NCBI GenBank assembly: GCA_016765075.1
Contig: JAESQP010000137.1
Location: forward strand, 1 to 38,194
Direction: 5' to 3'
DNA length: 38,194 nt
Source: Gammaproteobacteria bacterium
GTDB taxonomy: Bacteria; Pseudomonadota; Gammaproteobacteria; GCA-2400775
Shown piece by piece: positions 18,491 through 27,639 of the stretch (its first letter is position 1; each line of letters begins with the position of its first letter). The notes under the pieces are model-generated. The model did no database searches, was not told where the DNA came from, and saw nothing but the letters and a program-made list of their open reading frames with translations. A program made the position numbers and the translations under genes.

Positions 18491-19651
18491 ATGAATAATT
18501 GGGTAGGGTTGGCGTGTATTAGCGCAGCTATATTGTCTTCTGTTACGGTTAATGCAGCAGATGAGAATTTTGATGTTTATGTGTTCACCAATGCTATTTA
18601 TGACGACAATGTATTTCGTGTAGCTAACAGTGCGGAGGCCTTGGCACAAAGTGGTACGACAACACGCTCTGACATAGAAACCACCTTTGGTGTGGGCGCC
18701 AATGTCAAAATTCCTGTTAGCCGCCAGCAGTTTAATGTTGATGCTGAATTGCGTCGTACGCACTTTAATCGTTTTGATCAGCTTGATAATAATAATGGCG
18801 AGTTGAAGGGTGAGTGGCAATGGGCCTACGCCAGTCGTGCCAGTGGCACCTTGGGTTATGAGTATGAGCGAGGGTTGACGGACTTCTTCGAATTCCAGTC
18901 TGCGAGTCGCGATACTGTCGTTGATCAAAACTTTTATGGCAGCGCGAAAATTCCAGTACATCCAAGGTGGACTGTAGTGCTGGGCAGTAATGCTCGTGAT
19001 GTGGGTTATGACGAACGCCCCGAGCTTGACCGGGATACGACTGCAATTTATGCAGAGGCTCTTTTTCAGACGCGAGCCAAAACCTTTGTTGGGGTTCGTT
19101 TGCAGGAAAATGAGACAAAATTTGATAATAACGGTCTCGTCAGTAATGATTTCGATGAAAGCCAATACAGTGTCGTTGCTCGCTGGAACGTAACAGGTAA
19201 GTCACGTTTTGCAGCTTCCCTGGGACGAACCAAACGAGATCCCAGAAACGCAGAAAGTGGTGAATTTTCAGGTGGAACAGGGCAAGTGGAATACCGGCAC
19301 ATCATCAGTGGTAAGACGCTTGTAGATTTTAAATTATTTCGCCAAACGTCGTTGGTGGATGAGATTGCCAGTCTTGTTGTCGCAGAAGGCGCAGCGATTG
19401 AGCCGCAATGGAAAATTTCTCCGAAGCTTGCTTTTCGTGGGGAGCTTCGCTATGAGGAGCGTGATTTTAGAGGCTCGACTAATAGCGGCCGGTCTGATGA
19501 TTTGCTATCTCTGCGTGCTCGTTTAGCATATAGATTGAACCGTGCTTTGACGCTTAACTTGGGTTTGGGTTATCAGACCCGAGATTCAAATGTTAGTGAT
19601 AGTGAATTTGACCAGACTAGGCTTAGTGCGGGGATCCGCTTCACGATCTAA
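18491..19651 (+). CDS. epsL: EpsL-like outer-membrane beta-barrel protein of the EPS export system
   Basis: This 386-residue protein has a cleavable signal peptide (hydrophobic core about 4-20, likely cut after VNA at 22). The rest is rich in alternating polar/aromatic strands with few hydrophobic helices, and ends in a C-terminal aromatic strand (LSAGIRFTI) expected of an outer-membrane barrel. The segment YDDNVFRVANSAEAL near the mature N-terminus resembles EpsL of Methylobacillus-type exopolysaccharide operons, and the following order epsE-epsF-epsG supports this. A TIGR03016-type exosortase-associated barrel is the main alternative. It probably forms or supports the outer-membrane exit for the polymer; no enzyme activity is expected. 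Confidence 0.75.
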   Translation: MNNWVGLACISAAILSSVTVNAADENFDVYVFTNAIYDDNVFRVANSAEALAQSGTTTRSDIETTFGVGANVKIPVSRQQFNVDAELRRTHFNRFDQLDNNNGELKGEWQWAYASRASGTLGYEYERGLTDFFEFQSASRDTVVDQNFYGSAKIPVHPRWTVVLGSNARDVGYDERPELDRDTTAIYAEALFQTRAKTFVGVRLQENETKFDNNGLVSNDFDESQYSVVARWNVTGKSRFAASLGRTKRDPRNAESGEFSGGTGQVEYRHIISGKTLVDFKLFRQTSLVDEIASLVVAEGAAIEPQWKISPKLAFRGELRYEERDFRGSTNSGRSDDLLSLRARLAYRLNRALTLNLGLGYQTRDSNVSDSEFDQTRLSAGIRFTI

Positions 19652-19668
19652 ATCATAGGAAAATAGCA

Positions 19669-19704
19669 TAAGCCAATTGGTTTTTTTACTATTTGTTTGG
19701 CTTA
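19669..19704 (+). promoter_or_regulatory. Inverted repeat between epsL and epsE
   Basis: Arms TAAGCCAA and TTGGCTTA pair perfectly over 8 bp around a 20-nt loop containing seven T residues; a further GC pair can form past a one-base bulge. It begins 18 nt after the epsL stop. No T-run follows the right arm, so it is not a classical terminator. It may be an attenuator or operator in the 211-bp gap before epsE. Confidence 0.35.
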
Positions 19705-19862
19705 GCGGGTTTTCCTTGTATCTTAATAAAGATATTGCCAGTGAACGAAATGAGCTGGCAAGTGCTCTTACTGTATATTCTGTTCATCGCCGGTTAAAGA
19801 ATGTCTGTTATCTTTCCGATAGGATGGTGGCGTGTCGTTTAATTGTTTAAGAGGGAAGGCTT

Positions 19863-20654
19863 GTGAGGACTTGGTACCAAATTATTTTCATCGGAATTTT
19901 TGTGTTCTGGGGAGTAACTGTATTTGCCGATACGCCTAAGGAATACCGACTTGGTATCGATGATACGGTTAAAATTACTGTTTTTCAGCAGCCAGATCTC
20001 ACCACTGTTTCACGCATAGACGCTTCGGGTAGTGTTACGTTCCCCTTGATAGGTGAGATTAGACTGGCTGGTTTAACCAAAGTGGAAGCAGAAAGAGCAA
20101 TATCGGGCTCTCTTAAGCAGGGCGGCTATCTGAAAAACCCTCAAGTATCTATTTTAGTTGAGCAATACCAAAGTGCCCAGGTTTCAGTATTGGGCTTTGT
20201 CAATAAACCTGGAAAATATCCAATCGAGCGTACAAGCTCGGTTATCGACATGCTGGCCAATGCTGGTGGACTGAGAGCCGAAGGTGGTGATGTGCTGCTT
20301 GTGGTGAGAGGGGCTGGTCGTAAGGCAAAGAGAATAGAGGTGGATTTGCTTAGATTTCAGCAAGGTGATTTAAGCCAGAATATTGAATTAAAGGCTGGCG
20401 ATTTAGTCTTAGTGCCAAGAATGGAAGAGTTCTATATTTACGGTGAAGTTAGGTCTGCAGGTATTTATAGGCTGCGGCGCGATATGACAGTAATGCAAGG
20501 GCTGTCCGTTGGTTCTGGGCTAACTGATCGAGGTTCGAGGAAACGTTTGGTGGTTAGCAGGCAGAAAGATGGCAAAGTGGCCGAGAAAAAAGTGGCGTTA
20601 GGGGATATATTGCAAGCTAATGATGTTATCTACGTTAAAGAAAGTATTTTTTAG
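19863..20654 (+). CDS. epsE: Polysaccharide export protein EpsE (Wza-like)
   Basis: This 263-residue export protein has an N-terminal signal peptide (cut near VFA, residue 22), a polysaccharide-export domain starting at YRLGIDDTVKITVFQQPDLT and continuing through FPLIGEIRLAGLTKVEAE, then SLBB-type repeats (VSVLGFVNKPGKYPIE and FYIYGEVRSAGIYRL). These proteins form the periplasmic/outer-membrane channel of Wzy-dependent export. There is no lipobox Cys, unlike E. coli Wza, which is usual for the EpsE subgroup; EpsL may supply the outer-membrane part. The start is GTG at 19863, directly supported by GAGGGAAGG at 19851-19859. epsF follows after 18 bp. Confidence 0.9.
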   Translation: MRTWYQIIFIGIFVFWGVTVFADTPKEYRLGIDDTVKITVFQQPDLTTVSRIDASGSVTFPLIGEIRLAGLTKVEAERAISGSLKQGGYLKNPQVSILVEQYQSAQVSVLGFVNKPGKYPIERTSSVIDMLANAGGLRAEGGDVLLVVRGAGRKAKRIEVDLLRFQQGDLSQNIELKAGDLVLVPRMEEFYIYGEVRSAGIYRLRRDMTVMQGLSVGSGLTDRGSRKRLVVSRQKDGKVAEKKVALGDILQANDVIYVKESIF

Positions 20655-20672
20655 GTTGGTTGAATTTTTAGT

Positions 20673-22196
20673 ATGAGTACTACAAAAGAGATAAATATAA
20701 ATCAATACTTGATGATATTTTTCGCCTATAAGCGGATAGTGATTGCCTTGGTGTTGTGCGCTTTGGCGGCAGGTATTTTTATATATTCTCAGTCTCCAAA
20801 GCTTTATTCCTCAACGGTATCGGTAAATTTTGAATTCTTTAACCCTACTAACCCGCTTGCAAGTGCAGGTGGCAACTTGGCTATGAGGAGCGATGAATCG
20901 GTTTACATAAATACTCAAATCGATTTGATTCAAAGTAAGCTGGTTGCGGAACAAGTTTTTAATGGTTTGTCTGTTAGGCAGCAGGAAAGACTGGAGTTTG
21001 CCTTAGATAAAGGTCAGCCGCTGCTTGGAGTGTATATTGGATCGGTCCTTGATTGGATAGAACAGTTGATGGAACTATTCGCTCGTAAGGATGAAGATAG
21101 TGGTGATCTTCTATATGAGAGTACATCTTCAAATGATGAGGATGTTTTGGCTGAGAGAGATGTGGATTCTACATCTTGGCAGGCGAGATCTATGCTGAGA
21201 AGGTTGGCGGTTGAAAACGTTTTTGGCACGAGAATTGTCAATATTAGTTATGCATCCGCCGATTCTGAATTGGCTGCATTAATTGCTAATAGATTTTCAG
21301 CGGCATACATTGATACGCATCTGAAATTGCTACGCAGCCCAGCGGAGGGTTCCAAAATATGGTTAGAAGGACAGTTAAGTACCCTAAAAGCAGGTTTGGA
21401 AAGAGCACAGGCGACGTTAACACAATATAAAACTTCTGAGAGTATCGTTATTTCGTCCGAAAGGGTGGGTTTGGAATCAACAAAATTAGAAAAGATGAGT
21501 GCTGAATTGGTTACTGTACAAAGTGATCTTAGGCGGGCGGAGGTCACAAGAAGACAGCTGGACAAAATTAAACAGCAAGGTAAATCATTGTTGTCACTTG
21601 CGGCCATTTCAGAGAACGCTGATATACGGTCTATCCGCACAATAATACGAGAGTTAGAAGGTAGGATTGCGGAAAGTTCATCTGATTTAGGGGCGAACCA
21701 TCCCAGGTTACGTCAACTGAGAAGCGAATTAAGCCAAGTAAAGGGAAAATTGCAAAGGGAGCTGAAGACGATATCCAATTTAATTGCGAATAGAGAGAGC
21801 TTGTTGAAGACAAGATATCAATCGCTTTCTGCAAGTACCGGTAAGCAGAAAAAAATAGTGCTCGGCTTGCAACAGCAGTTTGATCAAATCAGTGTGCTTG
21901 AAGCTGAGGTGGAAAGGAGAAAGGGCGCCTATGATTCGATTCTAGGACAGGCGAATACTACAAATTTACAAGCAGCGGTTGAGGAAGCAAACGTTAATGT
22001 TATTGATAAAGCGCGTGCTACTTCTAATTCATTTAGCCCTAAAATATCTAAGATATTATTATTTTCTTTGGCGATAGCATTTGCCTTGTCTATTTTTATC
22101 GTTGTCGTCGCAGAATTTTTTTGGCGAAAAGTAAGGTCACCTGAAGACATATATCAGGAATTTGATTTTAAGGTTTTGGGCGTTTTGCCCAGATAA
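20673..22196 (+). CDS. epsF: Chain-length determinant protein EpsF (Wzz/PCP family)
   Basis: This 507-residue inner-membrane co-polymerase has one transmembrane helix near the N-terminus (about 20-39) and one near the C-terminus (about 458-481), with a long periplasmic region between. Much of that region (about 230-430) is heptad-rich coiled coil, as in Wzz/GumC proteins. The C-terminal tail VRSPEDIYQEFDFKVLGVLPR is cytoplasmic and typical of partners of a separate tyrosine-kinase-like ATPase, here EpsG. It controls polymer length and links the Wzy polymerase to the EpsE channel. It is followed after 23 bp by epsG. An unusual acidic stretch (about 135-165) interrupts the first periplasmic part. 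Confidence 0.9.
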   Translation: MSTTKEININQYLMIFFAYKRIVIALVLCALAAGIFIYSQSPKLYSSTVSVNFEFFNPTNPLASAGGNLAMRSDESVYINTQIDLIQSKLVAEQVFNGLSVRQQERLEFALDKGQPLLGVYIGSVLDWIEQLMELFARKDEDSGDLLYESTSSNDEDVLAERDVDSTSWQARSMLRRLAVENVFGTRIVNISYASADSELAALIANRFSAAYIDTHLKLLRSPAEGSKIWLEGQLSTLKAGLERAQATLTQYKTSESIVISSERVGLESTKLEKMSAELVTVQSDLRRAEVTRRQLDKIKQQGKSLLSLAAISENADIRSIRTIIRELEGRIAESSSDLGANHPRLRQLRSELSQVKGKLQRELKTISNLIANRESLLKTRYQSLSASTGKQKKIVLGLQQQFDQISVLEAEVERRKGAYDSILGQANTTNLQAAVEEANVNVIDKARATSNSFSPKISKILLFSLAIAFALSIFIVVVAEFFWRKVRSPEDIYQEFDFKVLGVLPR

Positions 22197-22219
22197 ACAA
22201 GTAGGTTTGTAAATAGACA

Positions 22220-23215
22220 ATGTCGATGGATACCATACAAAGAGCGTTACAAAAGCAGCAGGAAAAAGCGCCTGATGAAAATGTATATCCGATTCGCAAT
22301 GATGTTGATTCAGTTGTCACGGATGAGTTTACAGAAAATCCTGCTATTGAAGAGCTTGATTTAGAAGTACAACATGCTGCTGAAAATAGTATTGGTGAAA
22401 TTTTACTTGAGGCAAAGCGGCTATCTGAAGGTGATATTGAGCTTATCCGGCAAGTTCAACAGGACGAAGATATATATTTTGGTGAGGCAGCTTTGCAGCT
22501 GCGATTGTTGACAAAAGAAGATATAAAATTTGCCCTATGTCGTCAATATGGTTATACCTATATTAATGATGCTGATTGTACGATATCAGAAGAATTGGTT
22601 ACGTTATATAAACCGTTCCACAAAAAATCCGAGGTTTTACGTCTAGTACGTAGCCAACTAATCGTTGGCGCAATGTCAGAAGGTAAACGGATCTTTGCGG
22701 TAGTAAGCCCAGGCGCACAGGAAGGTAAAACATATATAGCGTCTAACCTTGCGGTCACTATGGCGCAGCTGGGAAAGCGAACACTTTTGATAGATGCCAA
22801 TTTTCGTACTCCGCGAATCGATAAGATATTCTCGGTCAATGCACGGATAGGGTTGTCATCAATGTTAGCAGGTCGAGTGAGCAGAGAAAACCTGGCTAAA
22901 TTACCGTATGCAGTCTCTACAGTCCCAAATCTTTACGTTCTTCCGACTGGGGCATTGCCTCCACATCCAGGAGAGTTATTAAGTTCTCATGTGCTACCAA
23001 AAATCCTTGGCGAGATATCCACTTACTATGATGTAATTTTTCTAGACACTCCCCCGGGAGGATATTTGGGAGATGTACAGACAGTAGCGCACGCGGCTGG
23101 TCAGGCAATAGTAGTTCTGCGAAAAAACCAGTCTTCTATGTATGATAGTAAAAAGTTAGTGGAGGCACTGCATCAAGCGAAGGTGGATATTATTGGAACC
23201 GTGTTTAATCATTAA
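22220..23215 (+). CDS. epsG: EpsG-type BY-kinase-like ATPase partner of EpsF
   Basis: This 331-residue cytosolic P-loop protein has an N-terminal region (about 50-120; IGEILLEAKRLSEGDIE...GEAALQLRLLTKEDIKFALCRQYGYTYI) resembling the MshE/GspE N-terminal fold, then a BY-kinase domain. The Walker A is SPGAQEGKT (163-171), the A' motif is TLLIDANFRTPRID, and Walker B is VIFLDTPPGG. The domain order matches EpsG proteins of exosortase-linked EPS operons. It should bind the EpsF cytoplasmic tail and drive cycles of assembly. The C-terminus ends at TVFNH with no Tyr cluster, so the autophosphorylated tail of Wzc is absent. It ends the epsEFG run; 285 bp of AT-rich DNA without a gene follows. Confidence 0.88.
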   Translation: MSMDTIQRALQKQQEKAPDENVYPIRNDVDSVVTDEFTENPAIEELDLEVQHAAENSIGEILLEAKRLSEGDIELIRQVQQDEDIYFGEAALQLRLLTKEDIKFALCRQYGYTYINDADCTISEELVTLYKPFHKKSEVLRLVRSQLIVGAMSEGKRIFAVVSPGAQEGKTYIASNLAVTMAQLGKRTLLIDANFRTPRIDKIFSVNARIGLSSMLAGRVSRENLAKLPYAVSTVPNLYVLPTGALPPHPGELLSSHVLPKILGEISTYYDVIFLDTPPGGYLGDVQTVAHAAGQAIVVLRKNQSSMYDSKKLVEALHQAKVDIIGTVFNH

Positions 23216-23500
23216 TTAAAGACCTTTCGGCATCCTGTCACCAAGAGACGATAAAGTATGCTGTAGTTAGCTTGATACGCCACGCATTTATATGAATAGT
23301 GTGATGACTAAATACAGCTTACGAAATTATTTTCTTGCTTTGAAATTATGGCGAGAGCTTGTTGTATAAAAAATGTATGGGTTTTCACATACAGCAAAAA
23401 TATTGATGCAGCGTGTCTATTAATTTTTTATAGAAAAAAATTGATGTTATTTTTTGACTTTATCATTTTTAATGATCATATGAATGGTGTCAGGTAAAAT

Positions 23501-24763
23501 ATGAAGATACCTTTCGATGCTAAAATAATCACGCATTACGTCTTAGTCTACCTGCTGATTTTTACTAGTGGTGCGCTAGTTTTTAAATCGCTAAATTCCA
23601 ATTTAATATTGATTTTCGCAACGTCTATGGCGGCACTTGCCTGGTGGGTGTATTCCGCGCGTGAAATTAACATAAAATTTTTAATCTATTTGTCTGTGAC
23701 TGTTATTTTACTGTTAATACTGTCGTCCTATACCCAGGGTGGCATACCTGTCTCTGGGCTAGTGGCGACAGTTATAAAATTTATGTTTGTATATTTTGTT
23801 ATTGCTACAGTCAGAGAGAAATTTTTAGGAGTATATACTAGGTTAGTAATATTTCTTGCAGCGGTGAGCATTATTGGTTATGCATCAGACCAGTTTTCGT
23901 TGCTCAGTGGTCTCGTAGGTTTGTTTCCCGCGCACCAATGGGTGGGCCCCACGGGAATAGAATCTGGATACGAGGGCATGTTATACATGTTTCGTTTTAA
24001 TGTGCATTTGGATCGAAATAACTCTATTTTCTTTGAGCCGGGCGCGTATCAATTTTTTCTTAATGCTGCGATTTTCATATTATTTTTTTATGACTCGGGG
24101 TTGAAGAAAAAAGAAAAAATGGTAGGTTTATCTATATTGCTTGTGACTATCGCAACCACGCAATCGACTACTGGCTATATGACGACAGCACTTATTATGT
24201 TGGGTGCATTTCTGTACAGCCAGACAATATCAAATGGGGTCAAATTGGCGGCTGTTATCATGGCAGTATTGATGTTGGTCTTGCTGGCCCCTCTGATTCA
24301 ATCGGTGATTTTTGATAAAATAGAGCGTTATTCCTCTATAGAATCTATTGGTGATAAGCAAGATTTACGTAGTTTCGAATTGTTGGTGGATAAGGAGATA
24401 ATTAAAAAATACCCATTTGGGCTTGGCTATGAAGGTTATCGTAAAGCATTTTCGGTCATTGGAAAAACACGTCTGGGGCGCGCCTCATCTAATGGCATAA
24501 CAAAACTGGCGGCGATATTTGGTTTGCCATTTACGATATTTTACTTAGGGTCAATGTTGTGGGCGTTCTTAGTCTACAATAAGAATATTGTCGTATCATT
24601 TATTGGTTTTGTGAGTATTGTTTTGTTTTTGTATTCTGAGGCTTATTATTTGTTTTCTCCTATCATGCTGGCGATTATTGTTGGCATGTTTGTAGTTCGA
24701 AAAAAGGAAAACACACTGAGTACTAAGGAGCGAAAAGCGAAGTCTGTTGCTGATTATCGATGA
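23501..24763 (+). CDS. Wzy-like O-antigen/exopolysaccharide polymerase
   Basis: This 420-residue integral membrane protein has about ten to twelve hydrophobic helices spread over the whole length and a longer periplasmic-type loop (about 145-185) carrying HLDRNNSIFFEPGAYQFF. That loop pattern, with RN and EPGxY/F, recurs in Wzy/O-antigen-ligase-type polymerases. A second hydrophilic stretch with YPFGLGYEGYRKAF (about 305-322) also fits. It would join repeat units at the periplasmic face of the inner membrane, with EpsF setting the length. Sequence divergence in this family prevents naming the linkage. The gene is AT-rich and stands alone, with 285 bp before and 259 bp after it. Confidence 0.85.
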   Translation: MKIPFDAKIITHYVLVYLLIFTSGALVFKSLNSNLILIFATSMAALAWWVYSAREINIKFLIYLSVTVILLLILSSYTQGGIPVSGLVATVIKFMFVYFVIATVREKFLGVYTRLVIFLAAVSIIGYASDQFSLLSGLVGLFPAHQWVGPTGIESGYEGMLYMFRFNVHLDRNNSIFFEPGAYQFFLNAAIFILFFYDSGLKKKEKMVGLSILLVTIATTQSTTGYMTTALIMLGAFLYSQTISNGVKLAAVIMAVLMLVLLAPLIQSVIFDKIERYSSIESIGDKQDLRSFELLVDKEIIKKYPFGLGYEGYRKAFSVIGKTRLGRASSNGITKLAAIFGLPFTIFYLGSMLWAFLVYNKNIVVSFIGFVSIVLFLYSEAYYLFSPIMLAIIVGMFVVRKKENTLSTKERKAKSVADYR

Positions 24764-24961
24764 CTGCTGCTATTTTAATGATTGTCATTGTATGTGATGG
24801 AGCACGGTAAACAATACGCAACCAATTTATTGGCTGGTATAGATTTATTTGGCTGATAGAAGTGTGGCGAGCTGGGTTAGGCGCGCCCTAAGGCTTCAGT
24901 TAATGTAGTGTCAGCTTGGGACTATTTAAGCTCAATCGAAAAAATGCAGAGCGAATTATCT

Positions 24962-24980
24962 CGTATACACAAAATATACG
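24962..24980. promoter_or_regulatory. Inverted repeat upstream of the first GT4 gene
   Basis: CGTATA and TATACG flank a 7-nt A-rich spacer about 43 bp upstream of the glycosyltransferase start. The dyad resembles a small operator. A second dyad (TTAGG/CCTAA, 24877-24891) lies 70 bp further upstream. Neither is assigned to a known regulator. Confidence 0.3.
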
Positions 24981-25022
24981 GTCTTTTCAATTGAATTGGT
25001 TGGCAAATAATAGGTTCATGGT

Positions 25023-26270
25023 ATGAAAATATTACATGTCAGTAATGCAGCGCAGCTTGGCGGCGCGGGAATCGCTGCGCATAGATTGCATAGAGGGTTG
25101 ATGCGGCTTAACTCAGCATCGATGATGTTAGTGAATAAGCGGCGCCATAAAGAAAGTTCTATTGTTGGTGCCGTAGGTACCTTTAACAAAATAATGTCAA
25201 AATTGACACCGTTACTAGACAGGGTGCCAGGACACTTTTCAAGCATTGATATGGACAGGGTTTCCGCATCCTGGGTTCCAGACAGGTTGGTTAATCGAAT
25301 AAAAAAGATTTCTCCGGATGTTTTGAATCTTCATTGGGTAAATGATGGTTTTATGTCAATTGAAACCTTGGCAAAGTTCGATCAACCAGTCGTCTGGACA
25401 TTGCATGATATGTGGGCATTTTCTGGGGGTGAGCATTATGTTGGTAATAGCGTTAGATATAAGGAAGGATATTCAAAGAAAAATCGACCGTTAGATGAAA
25501 AAAAGTTAGATATTCATCGGTGGATTTGGGCAAGAAAAAAGAAGTCTTGGTCTACGTTGGGAGAAAAAATAGTAATAGCCGCTCCAAGTAAATGGATGGC
25601 TCGTTGTGCCAGTGAGAGCGCGCTATTCAATAATTTTAGGGTAGAAGTTTTGCCTAACGGTATCGATCACGAAAGATATCACCCGGTGGACCATACTATT
25701 GCCAGGAAAATTCTAGGGCTACCAGAAGATAAAAAATTGATTCTATTTGGCGCCGGATCAGCAACAAGTGATAAAAGAAAAGGTTATCACTTGTTAGTTG
25801 ATGCCATTTCAAAACTTGAGGCGTGGGGAACTGCAACTGACTATGAGTTGATCGTATTTGGAGCATCTTCTGGGGAGAGTAAGTTTTCCATGAAAACCCA
25901 TTATCTCGGCATACTGGCCGATGAAATCAGTCTAGCGCTTGTGTATGCTGCTGCCGATGTTTTTGTGGCGCCGTCGCTTGAAGATAATTTGCCCAATACA
26001 GTGCTTGAGTCTCTTGCTTGCGGCACGCCTGTTGTGGCATTTAATACTGGTGGTATGCCTGATATGATTTTGCACAAAACTAATGGTTATCTTGCCAGCG
26101 CGTTTGATGTGGATGATTTAGCGAGAGGGCTGTTTTGGGTGTTAGAAAATAATAAACGTTGGGATGGTTTGTCCGCTGAAGCTCGCGATACAGTCCTTCA
26201 GTCGTTTACTCTTGAGCAGTCGGCGAAAAGATATTTGAGCTTGTATCAAGAGTTATTAGAACGTTTTTGA
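25023..26270 (+). CDS. Glycosyltransferase family 4 protein (WcaC-like)
   Basis: This 415-residue cytosolic or membrane-associated GT-B glycosyltransferase has an N-terminal acceptor domain starting MKILHVSNAAQLGGAGIAAHRL, with HWVNDGFMSIETL and WTLHDMWAFSGGEHY, and a C-terminal donor domain with LPNGIDHERY, LILFGAGSATSDKRKGYHLL, then the nucleotide-sugar motif SLEDNLPNTVLESLACGTPVVAF (about 318-340). These match WcaC-like GT4 enzymes of exopolysaccharide clusters. The donor sugar cannot be read from sequence. The start is ATG at 25023. algD follows after 55 bp. Confidence 0.88.
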   Translation: MKILHVSNAAQLGGAGIAAHRLHRGLMRLNSASMMLVNKRRHKESSIVGAVGTFNKIMSKLTPLLDRVPGHFSSIDMDRVSASWVPDRLVNRIKKISPDVLNLHWVNDGFMSIETLAKFDQPVVWTLHDMWAFSGGEHYVGNSVRYKEGYSKKNRPLDEKKLDIHRWIWARKKKSWSTLGEKIVIAAPSKWMARCASESALFNNFRVEVLPNGIDHERYHPVDHTIARKILGLPEDKKLILFGAGSATSDKRKGYHLLVDAISKLEAWGTATDYELIVFGASSGESKFSMKTHYLGILADEISLALVYAAADVFVAPSLEDNLPNTVLESLACGTPVVAFNTGGMPDMILHKTNGYLASAFDVDDLARGLFWVLENNKRWDGLSAEARDTVLQSFTLEQSAKRYLSLYQELLERF

Positions 26271-26325
26271 AGAATATAAGTTCTATGAGATTAGGCAACG
26301 ATAGAGTGTTAAACGAGGAACAAAC

Positions 26326-27639
26326 ATGAAAATCAGTATATTTGGTCTTGGCTATGTTGGCGCTGTCTCGGCAGGTTGCTTGGCGAAAGAGGGGCACACA
26401 GTGATTGGTGTAGATCCCTACCAACCAAAAGTTGACCTCATTAACAGCGGGCAAACTCCTGTTATCGAGGATGAAATTGGCGCTATAGTTTCTAATGCGG
26501 TTAAATCGGGCTCGCTGCGAGCTACGACCGATGTTCAAAATGCTGTTAACAATAGTGAAATGTCCTTTATTTGTGTTGGTACTCCGAGTTTATTAAACGG
26601 TGGTCTGGATCTAAAATACGTCAGAAATGTGTGCGAACAAATCGGTGAGGCGATTCGGCAAAAAGACGGGTTTCATGTCGTGGTTGCGCGTAGCACCATG
26701 TTACCCGGCACGATGAGTGATGTGGTGATACCGGTACTGGAGGAAGCCTCGGGCAAAAAGGCAGGTGTTGATTTTGGTGTGTGCAATAACCCGGAGTTTC
26801 TGCGCGAAGGCACTGCCGTCTATGATTTCTATCATCCACCGAAAACAGTCATTGGTGAAACGGATTCGAAGAGCGGTGATTTGTTGGCAAGTATCTATGC
26901 GAAACTTGATGCGCCATTGATAAAAACAGATGTGCGTACGGCTGAAATGGTCAAGTACAGTGACAATGTATGGCATGCACTGAAAGTGGGGTTTGCCAAC
27001 GAGATCGGTAATATATCGAAAGCGGTTGGACTCGATGGCCACGTAGTCATGGAAATTTTTTGCCAAGATACCAAACTAAACCTATCTCCCTATTATATGA
27101 AACCCGGTTTTGCCTTTGGTGGCTCATGTTTGCCTAAAGATGTGCGAGCCTTGACCTATAAGGCTCATAGTCTCGATGTCGATGTGCCTATTCTCGATTC
27201 AATTATGATTAGTAATAAATATCAGGTCGAAAGAGGCCTGAATATGATTACAGAAAAAGGCAATAAGCAAATCGGCATTCTCGGCTTTAGCTTCAAGGCA
27301 GGAACCGACGACTTACGGGAAAGCCCAATCGTTGAGCTAATAGAGCGATTATTGGGCAAAGGATACGATTTAAAGCTCTATGATAAAAACGTTAATTTGG
27401 CAAAACTGGTTGGTGCCAATCGAGATTACATCATGAATCAAATTCCACATATTTCAAAATTGATGGTGGGCAGCATTGATGATGTGCTTGAGCATGGTAG
27501 GACGATTGTGATTGGTAATGGCGATAAGGACTTTACCAGCGTTATGGATCGACTCAAGGATGACCAGGTTATTGTTGATCTTGTTCGTATCACCCAGGAT
27601 AGAAGCAAGGAAGGTCGTTATGACGGCATATGCTGGTAG
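26326..27639 (+). CDS. algD: GDP-mannose 6-dehydrogenase AlgD
   Basis: This 437-residue NAD-dependent enzyme oxidises GDP-mannose to GDP-mannuronate, the committed precursor of alginate. From memory it follows P. aeruginosa AlgD nearly throughout: ISIFGLGYVGAV at the N-terminus, FICVGTPS, STMLPGT, GVDFGVCNNPEFLREGTA, YYMKPGFAFGGSCLPKD with the catalytic Cys at residue 268 (same number as in Pseudomonas), FSFKAGTDDLRESP, and a C-terminus ending GICW. This separates it from the UDP-glucose dehydrogenase at 12078. The start is ATG at 26326. The downstream GT4 starts inside its last codons (20-bp overlap), implying coupled translation. No Alg8/Alg44-type synthase is nearby, so the mannuronate probably goes into a Wzy-built polymer. 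Confidence 0.93.
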   Translation: MKISIFGLGYVGAVSAGCLAKEGHTVIGVDPYQPKVDLINSGQTPVIEDEIGAIVSNAVKSGSLRATTDVQNAVNNSEMSFICVGTPSLLNGGLDLKYVRNVCEQIGEAIRQKDGFHVVVARSTMLPGTMSDVVIPVLEEASGKKAGVDFGVCNNPEFLREGTAVYDFYHPPKTVIGETDSKSGDLLASIYAKLDAPLIKTDVRTAEMVKYSDNVWHALKVGFANEIGNISKAVGLDGHVVMEIFCQDTKLNLSPYYMKPGFAFGGSCLPKDVRALTYKAHSLDVDVPILDSIMISNKYQVERGLNMITEKGNKQIGILGFSFKAGTDDLRESPIVELIERLLGKGYDLKLYDKNVNLAKLVGANRDYIMNQIPHISKLMVGSIDDVLEHGRTIVIGNGDKDFTSVMDRLKDDQVIVDLVRITQDRSKEGRYDGICW

